Positions 19,094 to 29,198 are shown, counted from the first letter of the stretch. The stretch is 64,000 nucleotides of DNA from Shewanella sp. Arc9-LZ (GCF_010092445.1 NZ_CP048031.1:4712001-4776000), one strand, 5' to 3'. The notes: a model not told the origin generated them from the letters alone. Program-made: numbers and translations.

Positions 19094-20152
19094 TTATTCT
19101 AATAAATAGTCAGTAATTCGTTGGCTACAAAGGCCATCAACAACACCCACTAGCTCTGCCGTATATTGCGTCCGTTGAGGCGCAAACAACTCTGGATGTG
19201 CTATCTGTTGATCAACAACTTGCTTTAATTCTTTATATGTTCTGGCGTGCGCAGCAATGTCTGCGTAGCGGTATAAATCTTGATCGACACGATTCTTAAA
19301 CCTGAATTTAAAAATCCCACGATAAGACCAACGTAAGTGATAAAAATCACACCATACAACAGGTTTATTTAATGCGGCAAATTCAAATAAGGCAGATGAA
19401 GCATCGCTAATTAATACATCAGCAGAGACCATGAAAGGTAATAAATTTGCTTCTTCAGCAGGCGCTAAATAAACATTGTCGAAACTAGCCCAGTGAGTTA
19501 GCAGCGCTTTTTGTTTTTTATAATTTGATTTACTCAATGAAAAATAATGTGGTTTGAGCAATATATTATATTCAGAAAATTGAGATGGCCAATTTTTAGC
19601 CATTTCTTCAATGCTGCTTGGGTAAAATGTCGGCGCATATAACAAGGTTTTTTTATTAGTATCTAATCCTAAAGAAGCTAAGTCTAAACCCTGTTCATCT
19701 CCTTGGATAATTGGATCTAGCTTGGCATAACCAGTATCAATGAACACTTTTTCAGGAAACATCTCCTGTAATCGCTTTAAACGATATTGCCCTTCCACAA
19801 AGCGAACTTCAATATCGCCTTTTGAAACAGTATAATATACCGACTTTGGCCCGACACCATGCTGCATCAAAGCAGTCTGACTGATCCCTTTTAATCGTGA
19901 CGCTGAAGCAAATGCATTACCGAACACAACCCATTGAGGCTTGTTCAACAAATAAAATTCAAGCGCTTCTGATTCATCATTAACCCAGACAACATTTAGC
20001 TGATGCTTACTTACAAGCGCTTCCAATACCGACTGCTGATCAACACTCTTGTAGATAACATATGTCACAGGAACCGAACGCTTCTGTAGCTCTGCAGCGA
20101 CAGGAAAGTATTGTGGTAAATAATAGGGATGTAAAACATCAAAACAAATCAT
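19094..20152 (-). CDS. CDP-glycerol:polyglycerol-phosphate glycerophosphotransferase-like (TagF type)
   Basis: A 352-residue protein of the CDP-glycerol glycerophosphotransferase family. Supporting segments are the central MQHGVGPKS (the HG motif of TagF-type enzymes), TLLYAPTFYPSS, ILLKPHYFS and the C-terminal SADVLISDASSALFEFAALNKPVVWCDF, which carries the conserved SDxSS. Such enzymes transfer glycerol phosphate (in Gram-positives, teichoic acid). In Gram-negatives homologues decorate LPS or capsule. Its coupling to the TagD-like gene supports glycerol phosphate addition to a surface glycan; the acceptor is unknown. Confidence 0.82.
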   Translation of the reverse strand: MICFDVLHPYYLPQYFPVAAELQKRSVPVTYVIYKSVDQQSVLEALVSKHQLNVVWVNDESEALEFYLLNKPQWVVFGNAFASASRLKGISQTALMQHGVGPKSVYYTVSKGDIEVRFVEGQYRLKRLQEMFPEKVFIDTGYAKLDPIIQGDEQGLDLASLGLDTNKKTLLYAPTFYPSSIEEMAKNWPSQFSEYNILLKPHYFSLSKSNYKKQKALLTHWASFDNVYLAPAEEANLLPFMVSADVLISDASSALFEFAALNKPVVWCDFYHLRWSYRGIFKFRFKNRVDQDLYRYADIAAHARTYKELKQVVDQQIAHPELFAPQRTQYTAELVGVVDGLCSQRITDYLLE

Positions 20153-20370
20153 CGCAAGTCAATTCCTATTAATAATTCCGCATCAGAATTTGCAAAGAGC
20201 ACTAGTATAAATGATAACACGCCTCAATTTACATCTAATCCTCTCAACCGACCAATCTGATATCAAATGAAATCAATACATCTATTAGCTTTTCTCAAGG
20301 TATTGATTCAAAAAGCCCTCTTTTCAAGGTATTATTTCAAGTATAACTATCAACAAAGCTGTCTATTCAT

Positions 20371-21486
20371 ATGCCAATAGTGTCTATAAAGCAATTGCAA
20401 ACATGTCAACGCTTACTGTTTATTTCGCCAGTTGCGTTAGGTGACTTTCTTTACTTAAAAACCTTTCTTATCGCTTTAAAAAAGCAATATTCTCATATTG
20501 AAATCGACATATGGTTAGATGATATTCGTTGTAATAGTGATAGCTGGCGCTTATCTAGAAGCAAAATTTTGCAACAATGGATGGATACAGAGGGTGCCTT
20601 TAAGCTCACTTACGGCTGCACTGATTCAAAATTAGCAATGCAAAGCCATGTGGAGCAAGCCAAACTGCGTAAGTATGACATTATTTTTTGTCATTCTGTC
20701 AGTAAAAGTCGACAATATTCACAAATCGCTCGCAGCATAAACGACAAAGCGTTTATCGTGTCGAGCATCCCTAAAAGTGCTTCATTTGGATGGTTAAACA
20801 AGATATTTTTTCGCCATTCAGACCATACTTTTATTTTAGATGAGAGTAACTTACCTAAGTCGCACCACATTACTGACAGATACAATATGATATTTAGTGA
20901 AGTTTTGGGACTTACCTTAACTTCCGAGCAATTAATGCCGACGTTAAAGACCCCGGACGCAATTGAACCCATTACTCAGTCGTGGTTAAACTCCAAATTT
21001 AGTGACCCAGAAAAACAAGGGAAACTCATATTTTTAAATCACTTATCAACCAATGAGAAAAAAGATTGGAAATTATCACAATTATTCTCCCTCATTGAAA
21101 AAATATCGGCAATTGATTCTAGCCAACGTTTCATTATTAATGTCACTCAAGAAAACTTTGACTCTGTTAGTATTGAAACTGAAGAATTTACAGCTCGAAC
21201 AAATACGCAAACGGCTGTTTTCACCGTTAACGAACATTTTTTTGAACTACCATCACTCATTGCACACTCCGATTTTGTGATAACAGTCGATACGGCAATA
21301 TTGCACTTTGCTTTTGCAGCTCAACGCCCTTTATTAGCGATGATGCGTGAGAAAAAGCCTTATTGGGCACCACCAGAAAGTGAGGTATCGCATGTCATGT
21401 ATGCAACAGAAGGTAGGGGCCACATTGAAGACATCAGCGTTGACCGAGTATTCCAACAATATAAAAAAATGAACTCTCTCGGTTAA
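20371..21486 (+). CDS. Divergent GT9-like glycosyltransferase
   Basis: A 371-residue protein. The N-terminal LLFISPVALGDFLYLKTFLIALKK keeps the GT9 pattern with the Gly-Asp pair. The C-terminal SDFVITVDTAILHFAFAAQRPLLAMM mirrors the GT9 D-T-x-x-x-H segment. The middle is divergent, so the family is assigned only by these two motifs and by context: it is followed 41 bp later by a family 8-type transferase, within a surface-glycan region. Sugar specificity cannot be inferred. Confidence 0.65.
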   Translation: MPIVSIKQLQTCQRLLFISPVALGDFLYLKTFLIALKKQYSHIEIDIWLDDIRCNSDSWRLSRSKILQQWMDTEGAFKLTYGCTDSKLAMQSHVEQAKLRKYDIIFCHSVSKSRQYSQIARSINDKAFIVSSIPKSASFGWLNKIFFRHSDHTFILDESNLPKSHHITDRYNMIFSEVLGLTLTSEQLMPTLKTPDAIEPITQSWLNSKFSDPEKQGKLIFLNHLSTNEKKDWKLSQLFSLIEKISAIDSSQRFIINVTQENFDSVSIETEEFTARTNTQTAVFTVNEHFFELPSLIAHSDFVITVDTAILHFAFAAQRPLLAMMREKKPYWAPPESEVSHVMYATEGRGHIEDISVDRVFQQYKKMNSLG

Positions 21487-21527
21487 AGACTTAACACCCA
21501 ATACATAAATATACGCAAGGTGAACGG

Positions 21528-22376
21528 ATGAAGAAGGCTATTTTTACACTCGCTATTGGCGATAACCCAATGTATCGCGCTGCCATTGCCAGCTTTAAAG
21601 CTTATGGTAAAAGAATTGGGGCTGATGTCATCGTTTCAGATCAACTGCATTATAAAATCCATGTCAGTAACCCTAAATTTGACTCCAGCCCGGCATGGTC
21701 TGAAAAGCTATATATTTCAGAGATACTCAAAGAATATGATCGAGTACTGTATCTAGACGCAGATATTATCGTGACACCATGGGCACGAGATATATTTGAA
21801 CTATATTCTGACCTTGATACGGTTTATATGTTCAATGAAGGGGCTCATCGCGATCGCGGTGAGCAAGCGGTGCAAATTAATAATATCTTAGGCGAGGTCG
21901 ACTGGCCAAAAGAAGACAATAAAATAGTTTATTACAACTCTGGGATGTTTTTGCTATCTAAAGAAACCGGACTATTTGATAAAGCCAATATTGAAGCAAT
22001 GCAGGCCATTTGTAACAACGTTAAATTTTACGACCAAACCTATATTAACTATCTCATCAGGAGAGATAATATAAAAAGCATAGGTGTGGAAGCTAACTTT
22101 AATCGTATGCAGCTTTTAGGACATGATGATTATCAAAAAGCAGATTTCATTCATTATTCAGGTAGAGGTTATCGCCAAGATATCCCGATGAGAGAATTGA
22201 AATACATCATCGATTTCTGCGATATGTTCAACGATACATTAACAAATGAACAAATTCTTGAGTATAAAAAACAAGCTTGGAATTGGTACATACTCAAACA
22301 ACATCGAAAAACAAAGTTACCTGTAGCACTTTTGAGTGCGATATTTGGTTTATTCCGTGGCAAGTATAAATATTAA
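21528..22376 (+). CDS. Glycosyltransferase family 8-type protein
   Basis: A 282-residue protein with a GT-A fold pattern. The N-terminus is IFTLAIGDNPMYRAAIASFKAYGKRIGADV. The metal-binding DxD lies in RVLYLDADIIV, and WSEKLYISEIL, VYYNSGMFLLSK and FYDQTYINYL are typical of glycogenin/LgtC-like GT8 enzymes. It probably adds a hexose to the LPS core or a related glycan in the cytoplasm. It follows the GT9-like gene by 41 bp and is closed by a terminator. Confidence 0.8.
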   Translation: MKKAIFTLAIGDNPMYRAAIASFKAYGKRIGADVIVSDQLHYKIHVSNPKFDSSPAWSEKLYISEILKEYDRVLYLDADIIVTPWARDIFELYSDLDTVYMFNEGAHRDRGEQAVQINNILGEVDWPKEDNKIVYYNSGMFLLSKETGLFDKANIEAMQAICNNVKFYDQTYINYLIRRDNIKSIGVEANFNRMQLLGHDDYQKADFIHYSGRGYRQDIPMRELKYIIDFCDMFNDTLTNEQILEYKKQAWNWYILKQHRKTKLPVALLSAIFGLFRGKYKY

Positions 22377-22396
22377 ATCCTAATTCAGATAATGAC

Positions 22397-22420
22397 AGCT
22401 CGCTTCAAGGCGAGCTTTTT
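22397..22420 (+). terminator. Terminator after the GT8-type gene
   Basis: The stem AGCTCGC/GCGAGCT (7 bp) with a 6-nt loop is followed by a short T run (TTTTT counting the stem's last T). It stops the plus-strand pair; the convergent minus-strand gene ends at 22419. Confidence 0.75.
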
Positions 22421-23450
22421 ACTGGTTAATGAATTGATCAAACTGAGCCTTTACCTGATCAACTTCTATCATCACCATTAAATGCTCACCTTTAGCACGC
22501 GTGCCCCATTTAACAGGTGCATCAAATTGCTTGGCGATCACTTGTGGGTAAACACTGACAGTGTACTGGCGATAAAGGTAAGGTCCAGTTCGCCCTGGGT
22601 TTGAGTGAGCATATAGACCAATCACTGGCGTACCTTGAGTAACAGCCATATGCAAAGGTCCGGTGTCAGGTGCGAGCACTAGCTTGGCTTGTTTTAACAC
22701 TGCAAGTAGCTGAGTCAAAGATGTCTTGCCTACTTGGTTGTCCAATGGCTGTTGGCTATGAGATTGAATCACATCCGCTAGATTTTTTTCTAACGCTGTT
22801 GGGCCACCGCACAACATTACTCTGAATCCCTGCGTAATAGCATAATCAGCAACGGCAGCGTAACGCTCTGGCAGCCAGTTACGTTCGGCCTTACTGGCTG
22901 CTGCGCAAATCACCATGACTTTATCATCGCCCACCAGTTGTTTGGCAAAGTCGGTGTCGGCTTGTGGTACAGGAATATTCCAGCGAGGAGTTAAGTCTTC
23001 TACACCAATGGCTTTAGCAAAGCCCATAAAACCGTCTAACACATGCGGTGTCGCCAATGGCTCAACGGCGTGATTGGTCACCAACCACTGACCTTCTTTG
23101 GCTCTAGCCTTATCAAACCCGACCCGAACCCGCGCCTTGATCACTAATGAGGCTATGGTCGCACGAAGTGCAACTTGCATATGCAGCAGCACATCAAAAC
23201 GTTGACCTTGTAAATCACGACGTAACTGAACATAGCTATGCCAGCCCTTGGACTTATCGAAAATAACAAACTGGATCCCAGGCAAATGCTTAAGTAATTG
23301 ATATTCAACCTTACCAATAATCCACGTAATACTCAGGTCTGGATACTGTTTTTGAATAGCCTGCACCATTGCTACTGCGTGGCAAACATCACCAATGGCA
23401 GACAAACGCAGTAAACATAATGAACGTATCGCACTAAAGTCAGCTTTCAT
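22419..23450 (-). CDS. Glycosyltransferase family 9, LPS heptosyltransferase
   Basis: A 343-residue GT9 enzyme with a classical N-terminus LCLLRLSAIGDVCHAVAMVQAIQ, which carries the catalytic Asp. The donor-binding segment is KLVLAPDTGPLHMAVTQGTPVIGLYAHSNPGRTGPY. It is closer to heptosyltransferase I/WaaC-type proteins than the other two GT9 genes in the window. It diverges from kdkA; Kdo kinase and waaA next door point to inner-core assembly. The exact heptose added is not resolved. Confidence 0.85.
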   Translation of the reverse strand: MKADFSAIRSLCLLRLSAIGDVCHAVAMVQAIQKQYPDLSITWIIGKVEYQLLKHLPGIQFVIFDKSKGWHSYVQLRRDLQGQRFDVLLHMQVALRATIASLVIKARVRVGFDKARAKEGQWLVTNHAVEPLATPHVLDGFMGFAKAIGVEDLTPRWNIPVPQADTDFAKQLVGDDKVMVICAAASKAERNWLPERYAAVADYAITQGFRVMLCGGPTALEKNLADVIQSHSQQPLDNQVGKTSLTQLLAVLKQAKLVLAPDTGPLHMAVTQGTPVIGLYAHSNPGRTGPYLYRQYTVSVYPQVIAKQFDAPVKWGTRAKGEHLMVMIEVDQVKAQFDQFINQ

Positions 23451-23560
23451 TGATTATCCAATATGCTTGAGTGAAGAATTAAGGCGGTGAAGGCAAGTTA
23501 GTGATCTTAAGGTATAATGTTATTTCGATCCACAATCTAACCAATGCTATTGATAATTAG

Positions 23561-24289
23561 ATGCAAATAAAAAACACCCAACTTGGCCATATTGCATGGT
23601 GTGAAACCACTGCCCAACACTTAGCACCGCAAGACTTCGCGGTTGATGGTTGGCGAGAAAAAAATGCAGTGGTGGGTCAGTCCAAAGGCCGTTACACCAC
23701 ATGGTTTGTCAAAACCGAAAACTCGGACAGCCCGCAAACATGGGTGTTACGCCATTATTGGCGCGGTGGAATGATGGAAAAATTCAGCCGTGATGCCTAC
23801 TTCTATACCGGCCTACAACGAACCCGTGCTGTAGCAGAGTTAGCGATTCTTGAAGTTTTGTATCAAGAAGGATTTGCGGTACCACGCCCTATTGCGGCGA
23901 ATGTTGAACGTTTTGGTTTATGGTATCGAGCCGATATAATTATTGAACATGTTGCTGGTGCAAATGATTTAGTGGCTTACTTAAGCCATAACCCAATGAC
24001 AGAATCGCAATGGTATTTACTAGGCGAAACCATTGCCAAATTTCATCAACGTGGGGTATATCACGCCGATTTAAATGCCAAAAACATCTTACTTGCACAC
24101 GGAAAATTCTATTTAATTGACTTTGATAGAGGTGAATTACGCACACCACAGCCTACATGGCAACAGGCCAATTTAGACCGCTTGCTACGTTCTTTTAACA
24201 AAGAGAACGCTAAACTGACTACGCTGCAATTTAGTCAACAGCATTGGCAGCAATTACTTGCCGGTTATCAAAGCATCAACCCAATCTAA
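23561..24289 (+). CDS. kdkA: 3-deoxy-D-manno-octulosonic acid kinase
   Basis: A 242-residue inner-membrane-associated kinase that phosphorylates Kdo of lipid A precursor with ATP. The catalytic loop YHADLNAKNIL starts at Y167 (H168, D170, N172), and LIDFDRGELR supplies the metal-binding Asp. The N-terminal VLRHYWRGGMMEKF segment is typical of KdkA. It lies between a heptosyltransferase and waaA, as in other genera with a single phosphorylated Kdo residue. Confidence 0.92.
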   Translation: MQIKNTQLGHIAWCETTAQHLAPQDFAVDGWREKNAVVGQSKGRYTTWFVKTENSDSPQTWVLRHYWRGGMMEKFSRDAYFYTGLQRTRAVAELAILEVLYQEGFAVPRPIAANVERFGLWYRADIIIEHVAGANDLVAYLSHNPMTESQWYLLGETIAKFHQRGVYHADLNAKNILLAHGKFYLIDFDRGELRTPQPTWQQANLDRLLRSFNKENAKLTTLQFSQQHWQQLLAGYQSINPI

Positions 24290-24315
24290 AGCTAACTCTG
24301 GTATGGGGTGGTGAT

Positions 24316-24345
24316 AAAAATAGACGCTAATGAGCGTCTATTTTT
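24316..24345. terminator. Bidirectional terminator between kdkA and waaA
   Basis: A perfect 8-bp stem TAGACGCT/AGCGTCTA with loop AATG is flanked by five A residues on the left and five T residues on the right. It therefore works for both convergent genes. Confidence 0.85.
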
Positions 24346-24379
24346 ATACGTTTATGTTCAAATGACTGACAGAAAAATG

Positions 24380-25642
24380 TTACACGATGAGCTCGTTAAT
24401 GAGGGTAAACTGCTTTAAAAGCGCGCCCCGATTTTGCTCAACGACTGCTAATCCAGCAAAGGACGCGGATTGATACATATGGCTATTGGTAAACTTATTT
24501 TGTAATTCTTGCGCCAATTCATCTGCAGAGCTAATACAGATTAATGCACCAGCATCGGCAAGTAACTGGGTGATTTCAGCAAAATCCCAATGGTTGGGGC
24601 CGACATATACAGGTAGCCCCATGGCAGCAGGTTCAAGCGGGTTATGACCACCATTATTAATCAGTGTCCCGCCAACAAATGCCTGATCCGCTGTACCGTA
24701 TAGCATCACTAGCTCCCCCATAGTGTCACCAAGTAACACTTGAGTCTGGCTGTTAACTTCATCATTCATACTGCGTCTAGCTAACGTCAATCCAGATTGG
24801 GTAATGGTAATAGCCGCTAAATTAAATTGCTCAGGATGTCGGGGCGCCATAATCAATAATGCATTCGGGAAACAAGCTAGTAGCTGTTTATGGGCGCTCA
24901 AAATGGCCTCAAACTCGCCGGGGTGAACACTCCCTGCAACCCAAATAGGTGAATTAACCCGATCCCACTTGGCTCGAAGCGTGTTGGCTTGCTGTTTTTT
25001 GATGGGATCAATAGTGAGATCAAACTTTAAACTGCCACACACATGTATGCGCTGACGAGTCACTCCCAGGGTAATAAACCGTTCGGCTTCAGCTTTAGTT
25101 TGTACGGTAATCAAGTTGAGTTTGTTTAACATCGGCACAGCCAAACGACGCTTTTTAGCGTATTTATCAGCGGACTTTTGCGATAAGCGTGCATTGGCTA
25201 AAATCAGAGTCACTTGTTGCTGCTCTGCAAAGTGGACTAAGTTTGGCCACAACTCGGTCTCCATGATAATGCACACTTTGGGCTGTAATTGGCGTAAAAA
25301 ATGTTTAATTGCATATGAAAAATCAAACGGTAAATAGCAATGCTGGACTGTATCGCCAAATGCTTTAGTCACTTCAGCAGACCCTGTTGGGCTGGTTGTA
25401 GTAACGGTAAAAGCATAATCTGGGTGCGCAGTCATCAGCTGCTTAATCAACGGAATCGCCGCTAACGTTTCTCCCATCGACACACTGTGGATCAACACAT
25501 CCGTTTTGGTTAACTTAGCAAAACCGAAACGTTCAGACCAACGGCTACGATAGTCGACACTTTTTATGGCACGAAATGCTAAATAAAGAATCACCAGCGG
25601 AAACAACAAATATAGGAACAAAGAATAAACAATACGGTTCAT
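24380..25642 (-). CDS. waaA: 3-deoxy-D-manno-octulosonic acid transferase
   Basis: A 420-residue WaaA/KdtA that transfers Kdo from CMP-Kdo to lipid IVA. An N-terminal membrane anchor (about residues 5-24) is followed by the catalytic-site segment HSVSMGETLA (E58) and CIIMETELWPNL. The C-terminal half has the donor-binding AGSVHPGEFE, MAPRHPEQF and GGHNPLEPAAMGLPVYVGP. Presence of kdkA suggests that a single phosphorylated Kdo is made, so the enzyme may be monofunctional (inference). Confidence 0.95.
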   Translation of the reverse strand: MNRIVYSLFLYLLFPLVILYLAFRAIKSVDYRSRWSERFGFAKLTKTDVLIHSVSMGETLAAIPLIKQLMTAHPDYAFTVTTTSPTGSAEVTKAFGDTVQHCYLPFDFSYAIKHFLRQLQPKVCIIMETELWPNLVHFAEQQQVTLILANARLSQKSADKYAKKRRLAVPMLNKLNLITVQTKAEAERFITLGVTRQRIHVCGSLKFDLTIDPIKKQQANTLRAKWDRVNSPIWVAGSVHPGEFEAILSAHKQLLACFPNALLIMAPRHPEQFNLAAITITQSGLTLARRSMNDEVNSQTQVLLGDTMGELVMLYGTADQAFVGGTLINNGGHNPLEPAAMGLPVYVGPNHWDFAEITQLLADAGALICISSADELAQELQNKFTNSHMYQSASFAGLAVVEQNRGALLKQFTLINELIV

Positions 25643-25759
25643 GTAAGATGGGTCATCGATTTTTGCTTGTCAGATAAGCACAATGTTAACATACTCATAT
25701 TAAGTCGGCTTAACGAATTATTTGAGCGACAATAAGTCAATAATGAATATGGAAATCAC

Positions 25760-26422
25760 ATGAAAACCCGCGATAAAATCATTTTTGCCAGCTTAGAACT
25801 ATTCAATGAACACGGTGAGCGTAGTATTACCACCAACCATATTGCAGCGCATTTAGGCATTAGTCCGGGCAATTTGTACTACCACTTTCGCAATAAGGAA
25901 GACATTATTAATTCAATTTTTAGTCTATATGAAAGTCATTTAGAGTCAGGCTTTAAGCCTTATGATGATGTGCCTATTACGATTGAATTATTAATGGGTT
26001 ATTTTGATGCCATGTTCTATACCTTATGGCAGTTTAGGTTTATGTATGCCAACTTAGCCGATATTTTAAGCCGTGATGATGCGCTAAAGAAACGCTACTT
26101 ACATGCTCAACAACAAGTACTGACTCGCTCAAGTGATGTACTGCGCAAACTCAAAAAAGACGGTTTCCTAGACGTCGATGATAATAAAGTAACCGCGCTT
26201 GCCGACACCATTAAAATGATGGTCAGTTTCTGGATTAGCTACCAATTAACTCAATCGAGTACATCAACCATCACTAAAGCCACGCTATACGATGGACTAT
26301 TAAGAGTCTTGATGATTTTTCAGGCTTACTCTACTCCCACTTCAAGCGCAACATTTTGTCGTTTAGAGCAACACTACTTAGACATAGCCAGCCAAGAACG
26401 CCATAGCGTCGCGCAAACATAA
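25760..26422 (+). CDS. TetR/AcrR-family transcriptional regulator
   Basis: A 220-residue repressor-type protein. The N-terminal helix-turn-helix lies in residues about 5-50 (TRDKIIFASLELFNEHG..TNHIAAHLGISPGNLYYHFRNKEDI). The C-terminal ligand domain is of the type often annotated next to kbl/waaA in Shewanella and Vibrio. No effector is known. It diverges from waaA with a 117-bp gap and precedes kbl by 328 bp. Targets could include itself and its neighbours; no operator was recognised. Confidence 0.85.
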   Translation: MKTRDKIIFASLELFNEHGERSITTNHIAAHLGISPGNLYYHFRNKEDIINSIFSLYESHLESGFKPYDDVPITIELLMGYFDAMFYTLWQFRFMYANLADILSRDDALKKRYLHAQQQVLTRSSDVLRKLKKDGFLDVDDNKVTALADTIKMMVSFWISYQLTQSSTSTITKATLYDGLLRVLMIFQAYSTPTSSATFCRLEQHYLDIASQERHSVAQT

Positions 26423-26750
26423 GCTAAGTATTTCGTTTACCTCGCATCGATTACAGAATTTCCAATCCGCCAATAACCAACTACAATTGAATCAGTTATT
26501 AGCGGATTAACTTAGGGTTATCACCCACCTTTTATATCCAGTCACCAACCATGTTAATGATTAGTTTTTTTAATGTGAATAAGTCGATACCCCTAATCTA
26601 ACTCATGTTGGTCTGACGACTAAAAAAAACGCTGTAGAGCGGCAAAAATAAAGGTTAGAATGCCAATAACTCCAAAACACCCTGTCATTTATCGCGGTGT
26701 TTTACTGCGTGATTTGGATAAGCATAATAACCATATTTAGGAGAACACAG
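26423..26750. other. Intergenic region with an imperfect inverted repeat before kbl
   Basis: An inverted repeat AATCCGC-c-AATAAC/GTTATT-a-GCGGATT (26464-26508; 13 paired bases, one mismatch, 17-nt loop) lies 42 bp past the TetR gene. No T tract follows, so it is either a weak terminator or a protein-binding site. A SD-like TAGGAG at 26738-26743 serves kbl. I see no gene here. Confidence 0.45.
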
Positions 26751-27944
26751 GTGGCATCTACCTCTTTTTACGACCGAATTAATCAGCAAATTGTCGATGT
26801 AAAAGCCGATGGTTTATACAAAAGTGAGCGCGTCATTGCTTCCGCTCAGCAAACAGCTATTCAAGTTAACAGTGAAGAAGTGATTAACTTCTGCGCCAAT
26901 AACTATTTAGGTTTAGCCAATCATCCTGAACTTATCAAAGCCGCAAAAGCCGGTTTAGACAGTCACGGTTTTGGTATGGCATCGGTACGATTCATTTGTG
27001 GTACTCAAGACATTCATAAGCAATTAGAAGCTAGCCTAAGTGCTTTTTTAGGTATGGAAGACACCATTTTGTACTCGTCTTGCTTCGACGCTAATGCGGG
27101 TCTTTTTGAAACCTTATTAGATGCCGAGGACGCTATTGTGTCCGACGCGCTAAACCATGCTTCAATTATTGATGGTGTGCGTTTATGTAAAGCTAAGCGT
27201 TTCCGTTATGCCAACAATGACATGGCCGACTTAGAAACTCAGCTCATTGCAGCTCAAGCTGCTGGTGCACGCAACATTTTGATCGCCACTGACGGTGTGT
27301 TCTCAATGGACGGCGTAATCGCTAACCTTCAAGGTGTGTGTGATCTCGCAGATAAGTACGGCGCATTGGTGATGGTCGATGACTCTCATGCAGTAGGCTT
27401 TATCGGTCAAAATGGTCGTGGAACCCACGAATATTGTGACGTGATGGACAGAGTCGATATCATTACCGGTACCTTAGGTAAAGCATTAGGCGGCGCATCG
27501 GGTGGTTTTACTGCAGCGAAAAAAGAAGTCGTTGAGTGGTTACGTCAACGCTCTCGCCCTTACCTATTTTCAAACTCATTAGCGCCTTCTATTGTTAGTG
27601 CGTCTATCCGGGTGCTTGAAATGCTAAAAACAGGTCAAGACTTGCGTGAAGCAGTATCGGAAAACAGTCGTTATTTCCGTGAGCAAATGTCTGCGGTTGG
27701 GTTCACCTTAGGTGGTGCAGACCATGCCATTATTCCAGTCATGATTGGCGATGCTAAATTGGCCGGCGACTTTGCTAACCGTTTATTACAAGAGCATATT
27801 TACGTAGTTGGCTTTTCATTCCCAGTGGTACCAAAAGGCCAAGCACGTATTCGTACCCAAATGTCTGCTGCGCACACTCGCGAGCAACTTGATCATGCTA
27901 TCGGTGCCTTTACCCGTATTGGTAAAGATATGGGCATTATCTAA
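26751..27944 (+). CDS. kbl: 2-amino-3-ketobutyrate coenzyme A ligase
   Basis: A 397-residue PLP enzyme that cleaves 2-amino-3-ketobutyrate with CoA to glycine and acetyl-CoA, the second step of threonine degradation. The PLP lysine is K244 in [15 protein letters not shown]. The frame contains an upstream ATG at 26697, but a GTG at 26751 has TAGGAG 7 nt before it and gives the family length (E. coli Kbl, 398 residues), so GTG is chosen. tdh follows on the same strand 103 bp later, forming the kbl-tdh operon. Confidence 0.95.
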   Translation: MASTSFYDRINQQIVDVKADGLYKSERVIASAQQTAIQVNSEEVINFCANNYLGLANHPELIKAAKAGLDSHGFGMASVRFICGTQDIHKQLEASLSAFLGMEDTILYSSCFDANAGLFETLLDAEDAIVSDALNHASIIDGVRLCKAKRFRYANNDMADLETQLIAAQAAGARNILIATDGVFSMDGVIANLQGVCDLADKYGALVMVDDSHAVGFIGQNGRGTHEYCDVMDRVDIITGTLGKALGGASGGFTAAKKEVVEWLRQRSRPYLFSNSLAPSIVSASIRVLEMLKTGQDLREAVSENSRYFREQMSAVGFTLGGADHAIIPVMIGDAKLAGDFANRLLQEHIYVVGFSFPVVPKGQARIRTQMSAAHTREQLDHAIGAFTRIGKDMGII

Positions 27945-27956
27945 GCTAACTTGACT

Positions 27957-28000
27957 AATAAAAGCATAGGTTAATAGAAGCATAGATTAATAACAGCATC
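27957..28000 (+). repeat. Short tandem repeat in the kbl-tdh spacer
   Basis: A 16-bp unit reading AATARAAGCATAGRTT occurs twice (27957-27972, 27973-27988), and a third partial copy (AATAACAGCAT) follows. Copies differ at one or two positions. Function is unknown; it may reflect local slippage in the leader of tdh. Confidence 0.6.
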
Positions 28001-28047
28001 GCGTAACAGTGGTTAACGATAGCTCAGACTAAAAATAGGTCATCAAC

Positions 28048-29073
28048 ATGAAAGCATTAAGTAAGTTAAAGCCTGAAGAAGGCATCTGGATGGTCGATGC
28101 ACCAAAACCAGAAATGGGTCACAACGACCTGCTAATTAAAATTCGTAAAACAGCGATTTGTGGTACTGACGTACATATCTACAACTGGGATGAATGGTCA
28201 CAAAAAACCATTCCAGTTCCGATGATTGCCGGCCATGAATATGTCGGCGAAGTGGTCGATGTTGGCCAGGAAGTACGTGGGTTTAGTATTGGCGATCGTG
28301 TATCTGGAGAAGGTCACATCACTTGTGGTTATTGTCGTAACTGTCGTGCTGGTCGTACCCACTTATGCCGTAACACTTCAGGCGTTGGTGTGAATCGCGA
28401 CGGTGCGTTTGCCGAATATTTAGTGTTACCAGCGTTTAACGCATTCAAAATTCCTGCGGATATTCCAGATGATTTAGCGGCTATATTCGATCCATTTGGT
28501 AATGCTGTACATACTGCATTATCGTTTGATTTAGTCGGCGAAGATGTGTTGATTACCGGTGCGGGTCCTATTGGTATTATGGCTGCTGCGGTTTGTAAAC
28601 ACGTCGGCGCTCGTCATGTTGTGATTACTGATGTAAATGAATACCGACTTGATCTTGCCCGAAAAATGGGTGCGACTCGCGCGGTTAACGTCGCAACAGA
28701 AAACCTTAAAGATGTTATGAAAGAACTTGGCATGACAGAAGGCTTCGACGTCGGTTTAGAAATGTCAGGCGTACCATCGGCATTCCACGCGATGTTAGAC
28801 ACCATGAACCACGGCGGTAAAATTGCCATGCTAGGTATTCCTGGCGGCGAGATGGCCATCGACTGGAGCAAAATCATTTTTAAAGGTTTGATCATCAAAG
28901 GCATTTATGGCCGTGAAATGTTCGAAACTTGGTACAAAATGGCAAGCTTAATCCAATCAGGCTTAGATTTGTCACCCATCATTACTCATCACTTTAGTAT
29001 TGATGATTTCCAGAAAGGCTTCGATGCAATGCGCTCAGGCCAGTCAGGTAAAGTTATATTGAACTGGGATTAA
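28048..29073 (+). CDS. tdh: L-threonine 3-dehydrogenase
   Basis: A 341-residue zinc alcohol dehydrogenase-family enzyme that oxidises L-threonine to 2-amino-3-ketobutyrate with NAD+. Catalytic-zinc residues lie in [16 protein letters not shown] and GHEYVGEV, the structural zinc has four Cys in [15 protein letters not shown], and the Rossmann glycines are in [12 protein letters not shown]. Length equals that of E. coli Tdh. Its product is the substrate of Kbl, encoded just upstream. Confidence 0.96.
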   Translation: MKALSKLKPEEGIWMVDAPKPEMGHNDLLIKIRKTAICGTDVHIYNWDEWSQKTIPVPMIAGHEYVGEVVDVGQEVRGFSIGDRVSGEGHITCGYCRNCRAGRTHLCRNTSGVGVNRDGAFAEYLVLPAFNAFKIPADIPDDLAAIFDPFGNAVHTALSFDLVGEDVLITGAGPIGIMAAAVCKHVGARHVVITDVNEYRLDLARKMGATRAVNVATENLKDVMKELGMTEGFDVGLEMSGVPSAFHAMLDTMNHGGKIAMLGIPGGEMAIDWSKIIFKGLIIKGIYGREMFETWYKMASLIQSGLDLSPIITHHFSIDDFQKGFDAMRSGQSGKVILNWD

Positions 29074-29114
29074 GCTTTACTGTCTCAGTATTGTGGCTTA
29101 ATGAGTCAGTACAC

Positions 29115-29148
29115 CAACAAGGGGTTGTATTAATATAACCCCTTGTTG
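29115..29148. terminator. Long hairpin after tdh
   Basis: A perfect 12-bp stem CAACAAGGGGTT/AACCCCTTGTTG encloses the AT-rich GTATTAATAT, which can itself pair. It lies 41 bp past tdh. No T tract follows, so termination would be weak or Rho-assisted. Confidence 0.45.
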
Positions 29149-29198
29149 CAAACTGGCGCTAAGCACATCGCTATTTGTATATTTTTATAGGTAATATC

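Noticed and set aside
26697..26750. N-terminal extension of Kbl from an upstream ATG
   Set aside because: The GTG at 26751 has a proper ribosome site and gives the expected family length.
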